Origin: Paragonimus skrjabini miyazakii | Lineage: Eukaryota > Platyhelminthes > Trematoda > Plagiorchiida > Troglotrematidae | Direction: 5' to 3' | DNA: 64,000 bases | Assembly: GCA_014338405.1 (NCBI GenBank) | Contig: JTDE01000696.1 | Span: 117,675-181,674, forward strand | Notes under the pieces: model-generated | Told to the model about the DNA's origin: nothing | The model's input: the letters and a program-made list of their open reading frames with translations, nothing else | Databases searched by the model: none | Translations under genes and position numbers: made by a program | In this document: positions 59,086 to 64,000 of the stretch, one piece after another | How the letters are laid out: each line of letters begins with the position of its first letter | Numbering within the stretch: the stretch's first letter is position 1

Positions 59086-60479
59086 CTAGTTCAGATTAGA
59101 AAAAAGTAATGCGAAAGAGAGTAGGTCGCGGAGTTTATTATCGTTTAGCGCAAGCAAAACCAATACAATATCAAGCTTTTAGAGGTCGTCGGTACTCATC
59201 CAGAACATTCCCACCTCCGCAACGTAGAAGTGACAGTTTAAAATCAGCCTAGAACGTAAGGCTACGGAGCAGTTAATCTGCGAAATGAATGTCTGAAAAA
59301 TAACAGTCGACTAAAAATGAAAATCTCTACACAAGTCTCAAATCAGTCACTCAATGGGGAATATAGTATACAATACCTCACGGGCAGCGACCAATAACTG
59401 GCAGTCTCATTAGCGGCAGCGACCAATAACTGGCAGTCTCATTAGCGGCAGCGACCAATAACTGGCAGTCTCATTAGCGGCAGCGACACGATTTGCTACA
59501 GATAAACCGAAAGGAGTGAGCTAAAATTTCTCGAGCACACTGTTACCTATAAGGACTTACTGCAAGAAGGTATATCACCAATATAGTCCATCCGGAATGA
59601 CCAGATATTTCAAGGTGCTGAAATTCCGTGTGTTTACGAAGCCTTGTCCGGGAGTTTAAACCGTTTTATAGTGAAAACACTACCTTTTCCAGGACTAATA
59701 TACACTGGCCGCGTTGTTCACCTTGTTGTTCAAAGGCCAATCGAGTGAAACGACGGGTTCATGTGAGAATCGACCAACCAAAAAATGAATGATCGGGGGC
59801 AGCAAATCGTGAAGAAGAACTGTGTTCACTGTTATATCAGATCTGAGCCAGCCAGCTGATGTTAACAAACCCTAGTCATTGGCTGTGTCTACCAGTGTAC
59901 ATGTGCATATAAAGTCTGCGCTGGTTAAACGCTGAGATTCAGTTTATCCACCATTTATCAACGAGTGTACATTCATGAAATCTGATGGCGTACCAGTAAA
60001 CTTTTACCATCTGAACATGGAAAACTGTCTTCAGAAACATCAAAAACACACCGGACACACGTACAGGCTAAATGGTGGCAGAATCAATGAACATTAATAA
60101 TGATAAACAAGAAGCTCCATACTTTTCAAGTTCATCAATCAGTGCCTCTAGAACTAGACTCAAATAAACTTGAAACATTGGATTCCCTTTAATAACGTCA
60201 TCAATGCAGAAAGAAGATATGCTGCGATATGTTAACATTTCGCTTATTCTCGTGTCGTAAACGTAGAATATGCAAGTTATACATCACAGACAAATAGAGA
60301 TAGACAAGGTATGGACACACATACAATCACACTACTTATTATGTCCTCACCCCCACGACAACCCTCTGGGTTGCTTCAACCACTTTTGTGCACATAGCGC
60401 CAGCTGGTGAGCTCTGATCAATATGGTTTCGGTGAAGGTCAGTAGCTTCGGGTTCTGATGGTGTAAGAATATTTTAAAT
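59086..60479. other. Upstream presenilin intron; one tandem repeat
   Basis: No earlier presenilin exon was found here. A three-copy 32-bp tandem repeat lies at 59,383-59,487. Around 60,070-60,260 the minus strand has a coding-like stretch without stops in one frame, but with no motif I can name. Confidence 0.45.
59383..59487. repeat. 32-bp tandem repeat, 3.3 copies
   Basis: Unit 'ggcagcgaccaataactggc' plus 'agtctcattagc'. The three full copies are identical, followed by 'ggcagcgac'. Identity suggests recent expansion. Confidence 0.9.
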
Positions 60480-60846
60480 GATCTAAGTGAGTCAACCTGG
60501 TGACCTATTATCTTGAGATGTCTAGCAATCTATGATAGGGGGCTTCGTGTAACGGATTTAACGTTTTCAGAATGTTGTGTCATAAGTTCTTTTAACCAGC
60601 TCAGGACGTATTCTGCCATTCGCTTGGAAAGCTGTCGGTATGTTCTGCCTACGCAAACGTCACTGCAACTGCAAGGGAACTGACAGACGACGTGAGAGAC
60701 AGAATAGTCAGACAAACTGCTTTCGTTGTGTAGAACGGGTCTTTCGGTGGTCTGAACCAATCTTAATTGGGCAGCCGCATACGTTCAGGATGTGGCACAA
60801 TGCAATTTGTGTTTGATGTCGTTTGCCAGATGACCACCTCTGAATT
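60480..60846 (-). pseudogene. Penelope-like element endonuclease end (GIY-YIG)
   Basis: Minus strand. 'GGHLANDIKHKLHCATS' then an AAQLRLV block leads into VCQFPCSCSDVCVGRTYRQL, followed by SKRMAEYVLSWL and IARHLKIIGHQVD. This is the PLE linker followed by the GIY-YIG endonuclease, which in PLEs nicks target DNA. VCVG stands where YxYIG-type residues are usual, a Tyr-to-Cys change. A stop separates the core from the last helix. This is the downstream half of the element whose reverse transcriptase lies at 61,737-62,330, the two parts being separated by a LINE. Confidence 0.85.
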
Positions 60847-61736
60847 GCAGAAAAAGCGCATATTTCCAAGGCTAAAGCAGTGTTCGCTAATCTAGGGGCA
60901 CCTATGCCGACAGACAGATATCTCTCTGGAGCTTAAGGGTCGCGTATATCAGACAATAGTGAGGGCTATATTACTTTAAGGCAGCAAAACCTAGTCGCTC
61001 AGGGTACAGGACGTGAACCGTCTATAGGTATTTGACCACCGATGTCTGCATTCAATCGCTCGTATCGGATGGCACAAACGAATGAGCAACGAGGAGGTTA
61101 GGAAACGGGTGTATGGAAATGATTGTCAGACGAGTCCTTTTGTTCAGTCACTGCATTTGCACAGACTTAGATGGTTAGGTCATGTACTAAGGATGCCAAC
61201 TAGTCGTTTGCCACACCGAGCACTGTTTGCCGACGCTGCGGCTGACTGGCGTAAGGTGCGAGGTGGACAGACGATGACATGGCGTAGACAAATGAAATCG
61301 TTCAGGAAGGGATTGGTCGCTGTAAATCGGGTTCGTCTCCCGGGTCGGAGCCCTCGCGACTCAGAGAGTCGGTGGCTTGAAACTTTAGGGGAGATGGCGG
61401 CTAACCGAGCTCACTAGCGTGAATGTTGTCGTTGTTTGACCGAATTGTCTGTGAAGTGAGTGCACTTAATGACGCGGGGCAGTGAAAGCCGTAAGGAAGC
61501 TGTTTTGCTGATGACGCCTTACTTTCATTTACAGCTAGGTTGTTTGTTTGCAAGGTGTAAATACCATGACGCTGAATGTTTGAATATAGATGTAGCTATT
61601 TTTAGTAGTTAGGCTTCCTCCTTATTTTTTCTTTTGTCTTCCTATAGAGGGTTTGCTTTATTCCTCTTCGTGGTTGTTTGTCAAGCATCAGTGTGAATCA
61701 CTGATGTATTGCTGTCTATGATGATGATGATGACTA
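60847..61736 (+). mobile_element. RTE-type LINE, 5'-truncated, copy D (inserted in a PLE)
   Basis: The longest LINE copy. It opens in the last part of the reverse-transcriptase domain (ISLELKGRVYQTIVRAILL, with frameshifts and stops). Next comes VFDHRCLHSIARIGW, and then the open frame 61,082-61,417 with LRWLGHVLRMPTSRLPHRA, KVRGGQTMTWRRQMKS and SPRDSESRWLETLGE. The 3' UTR is shared with the other three copies, and the element ends in (GATGAT)n at 61,718-61,734. PLE sequence resumes directly on both sides. Confidence 0.85.
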
Positions 61737-62330
61737 TGAATGAGTATGAACTTTTCAGGATATCCGTTTGCTACTAACGTTTTTCTTGGCATCTCGGGTT
61801 TCGTCCGCAGCTTATCACGGGTACAAATAGGCCTGGCCCCAGGATATGAGGTTCTGACCATACCCTGCTTGTATGCTAGCGGGACAAAACTGGAGAACTG
61901 AAGACATTGTCCGTCTCATGTTGAAAAACAAATCAAAATGATCAGTATCCGTAAAAATCAAAATATCATCAACATACCATTTGTACAATAAGGCTTTGAC
62001 AATATTTACCTGGGACTTGACGTTTTAACATTCTCAAAATGTTGGCTACTGCTGGGCCTAACGGACTACCCATTGCCACTCCGTCTACTTGTCTATAGCA
62101 AGCCATTCAAAATTGAACTTCATGTTTTCTGTACATAGTAAAATGAGATCTTTAAGATATTCCAGTGGAATACCCATATCATAGTTTTGGCCGGAAATAA
62201 AATCGTATAAAGACTCAGCTATTAAAAACAACATTGGATAACACTTTACTATACTAGTATCACGAAGCATAGGGGCAAAAGTATCAACAGAAAGTAATCT
62301 ATAAATGAAAAATGAAAACAGTGGCAACGT
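61737..62330 (-). pseudogene. Penelope-like element reverse transcriptase part
   Basis: Minus strand. MGIPLEYLKDLILLCTENM is followed, after a one-base frame change, by YRQVDGVAMGSPLGPAVANI (fingers/palm motif). After another, KWYVDDILIF carries the catalytic YVDD. Further on, LVANGYPEKFI, a PLE signature after the palm, ends exactly where the LINE tail begins. Frameshifts make it a pseudogene. Together with 60,480-60,846 it forms one PLE split by a later insertion. Confidence 0.88.
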
Positions 62331-62879
62331 GACTACAACGAAAGAATTTAAACGAAAGACCGAGACGTTTCATTGTGCGACATAATTACCGGTTCTGAAC
62401 AAATATTGACCGACAAATAAGAACGCTGAGTTAAAAGCAAAAACACACTACAACCAACGGAGCAGTAGTAAGTCTGAATGATGTCAAAAGTATAAAACAA
62501 AGATCAAAGAACTTTAAAGAGGAACATAACATCGCGTGAAGGACACAAGTTGTTAGCTTGCAGTGTACTTATGTAGACGAGTAAGGAATGGGTGTCAAAG
62601 TTTGTATTCCTTTAAAAACAGCTGGGTAATGACTAAAAATTCAAGGATAGAACGTGGTATACAGATGATGACTAACAAGTCAAGTATTCAGCATTCAACG
62701 TATCCAATTTAACTATGTTTCATACACTGACGAAGAACAGGAAAGTAGATTTATTAAGATGCTCACAGTCGATGACTCAATTCGAAACTAACAGTGTGTC
62801 TTTGAAAGCTGCATTAAATTAGTGAGTTGAATAGTAGAAACGTTGACGGTCCACTGAAAGCCTAATAAAATGGAATATA
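62331..62879. other. No gene recognised
   Basis: Lies between two PLE remnants of opposite orientation. A hammerhead-like 'actgacgaagaacaggaaag' at about 62,728-62,750 recalls motifs reported at PLE ends, but pairing partners are not convincing. Confidence 0.35.
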
Positions 62880-63260
62880 TGAATGGAAGAGATAACGAAC
62901 GTCGTAGCGTATAACTTGGAAGTGCGTCAAAGTTCATAGAATTCAGGTTATGAACTCAACTGACCAAAAAATCCGCCAAGCCATTTGAAAAAAGCGGCAT
63001 ATGCTACGAATGGAGTTCTGCCACGAATGGTAACTGGATTAAGTGTACTCCAGCGTAAGAACATTTACATGAGCGCAATACATCCGAGATATGTAAATGC
63101 GAAACATTCCTCATACTTAATTTGCAAGTATGCTTACAAATGTGATTATGCGTACGTCGGCGGAATGGAACGGAAACAGCAACAGCGGATAGCTGAACAC
63201 CTAGTCAAAAGATCACCCGAACCAAAAAATGTTAAAAACGCTAAGCTCTAGTAAAAACCC
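62880..63260 (+). pseudogene. Second Penelope-like endonuclease remnant, plus strand
   Basis: The open frame 62,985-63,251 reads KKAAYATNGVLPRMVTGLS, then YLICKYAYKCDYAYVGGMER and QQQRIAEHLVK. This keeps the PLE order: linker, Cys-containing strand, Y-x-YVG in the GIY-YIG position, then RI-EH. The RT domain is not visible upstream. It differs strongly from the minus-strand endonuclease at 60,5xx and is therefore a separate, older insertion. Confidence 0.65.
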
Positions 63261-64000
63261 GCCGTGATCGACTGCGAAAAACCTCTTGGAAAAAAAGCTC
63301 ACGCGGACATCAGAAACAAGTAAATACGTAAAAATAACGTAAACTGGTGGAAACCAGTTAAGGTGATGAATGGACGATGTTTGTTATAAACAACCACTAA
63401 GTCGAATTATTACCAGGCGATTAAGAGATTAAACTTCACCAACTGCAAACTAAGTCAGATTTATCAGAGTCAAATTTCATTCTTTTGAAAGGCAGTGGGA
63501 AACTACCTTTCGAGAACCATGAGGACTCCGGCTCAAAGTCACATGGGATAATCTAGCTGACCGTCACGCCTATAAACTTACATTACACAGGACGTAAATA
63601 CCACACGCAAAAGCCAAGCCAAATCAGGCAGTGAGTAACGCCCAACTTGCCCCATCGCCTCGAGGGGATATATGGTACAGCATACGAAAAAGCGTAAATT
63701 TTGATCTCTGAAAGAAAACTCACAAATAGTCAAGGTGACTAAACATGGAAAATTCTGGAAACACATTGCTCGACGTTATCAAGACTCGAGTTTTGAGTAT
63801 GCAAAATGGGAACGCAAATATCGGAGTGCACAAATGATTGCATGTTGATCGATTAACGAAAATGCGTATGCATGTTGTTTCGTGTGTGACTGTCGAAATA
63901 CTACCCGATCATCACCATTATCCTCACCATCATAACAGGCACGAGCCTAACGAAAAGGTACTGTAGCTCGGACTGCCGCCCACCTCAACAGTGACGTGGA
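63261..64000. other. No gene recognised
   Basis: Short frames only. The minus-strand frame at 63,578-63,766 has a hydrophobic end, but I could not match it to the missing presenilin membrane segments. Confidence 0.4.

Noticed and set aside
59383..59487. Possible CRISPR array
   Set aside because: The 32-bp units abut directly without unique spacers, the setting is eukaryotic, and there are no cas genes.
63578..63766. Missing upstream presenilin exon
   Set aside because: Hydrophobic end but none of the conserved presenilin residues, and no donor leaving a single G before the split Asp codon.

Overview
The window looks like intron-rich, gene-poor, retroelement-laden nuclear DNA from a parasitic flatworm, most likely a digenean fluke. 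Four things support this. There is a spliced presenilin gene with multi-kilobase introns. There are decayed RTE-type LINEs, Penelope-like elements (PLEs) and a Ty3/gypsy element. There is a tRNA-headed short repeat that carries hammerhead-ribozyme-like sequence, as described for the schistosome Sm-alpha family. There is no bacterial gene organisation. The species cannot be named from the sequence alone. Positions were read by eye; repeat edges are good to about 10-30 bases, and splice sites are to the base where stated.

Layout. Bases 1-18,000 hold no gene I can defend. They contain decayed short-repeat copies (about 541-865, 3,805-3,945, 5,305-5,420), two inverted tRNA-like sequences (about 8,977-9,056 and 9,413-9,480) and one diverged repeat pair (8,818 and 16,373). 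Bases 18,190-19,150 hold a short repeat beside the reverse-transcriptase remnant of a PLE. Bases 20,340-21,300 form a distinct CpG-rich block, with an LTR/primer-site-like junction and a possible first coding exon at 21,124-21,294. Bases 22,310-22,945 hold two short-repeat copies in opposite orientation. Bases 23,000-36,800 are mostly unassigned, with one exon candidate ending at 29,826. A 5'-truncated LINE tail lies at 36,815-37,512.

The only confidently recognised host gene is presenilin on the minus strand. Its last four coding exons are 58,840-59,085, 58,568-58,638, 51,534-51,671 and 39,659-39,952, with a poly(A) signal at 39,597-39,602. All splice phases agree. The two large introns (about 6.9 and 11.6 kb) have taken in two LINE tails, three short-repeat copies, a fold-back element at 51,808-52,002 and an antisense Ty3/gypsy element at 46,203-49,593. 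That element is dead: it has frameshifts, stops and a deletion joining reverse transcriptase to integrase, and it also contains an assembly gap. The N-terminal half of presenilin was not found and may lie beyond 64,000.

Bases 60,480-63,260 are a nested retroelement cluster. A minus-strand PLE is split between its reverse transcriptase and its GIY-YIG endonuclease by a plus-strand LINE. A second, oppositely oriented PLE endonuclease remnant follows. The most interesting material is the dispersed family of tRNA-headed, hammerhead-bearing repeats, the tRNA-like fold-back element, the nested PLE/LINE pair and the uneven divergence of the two LTRs.
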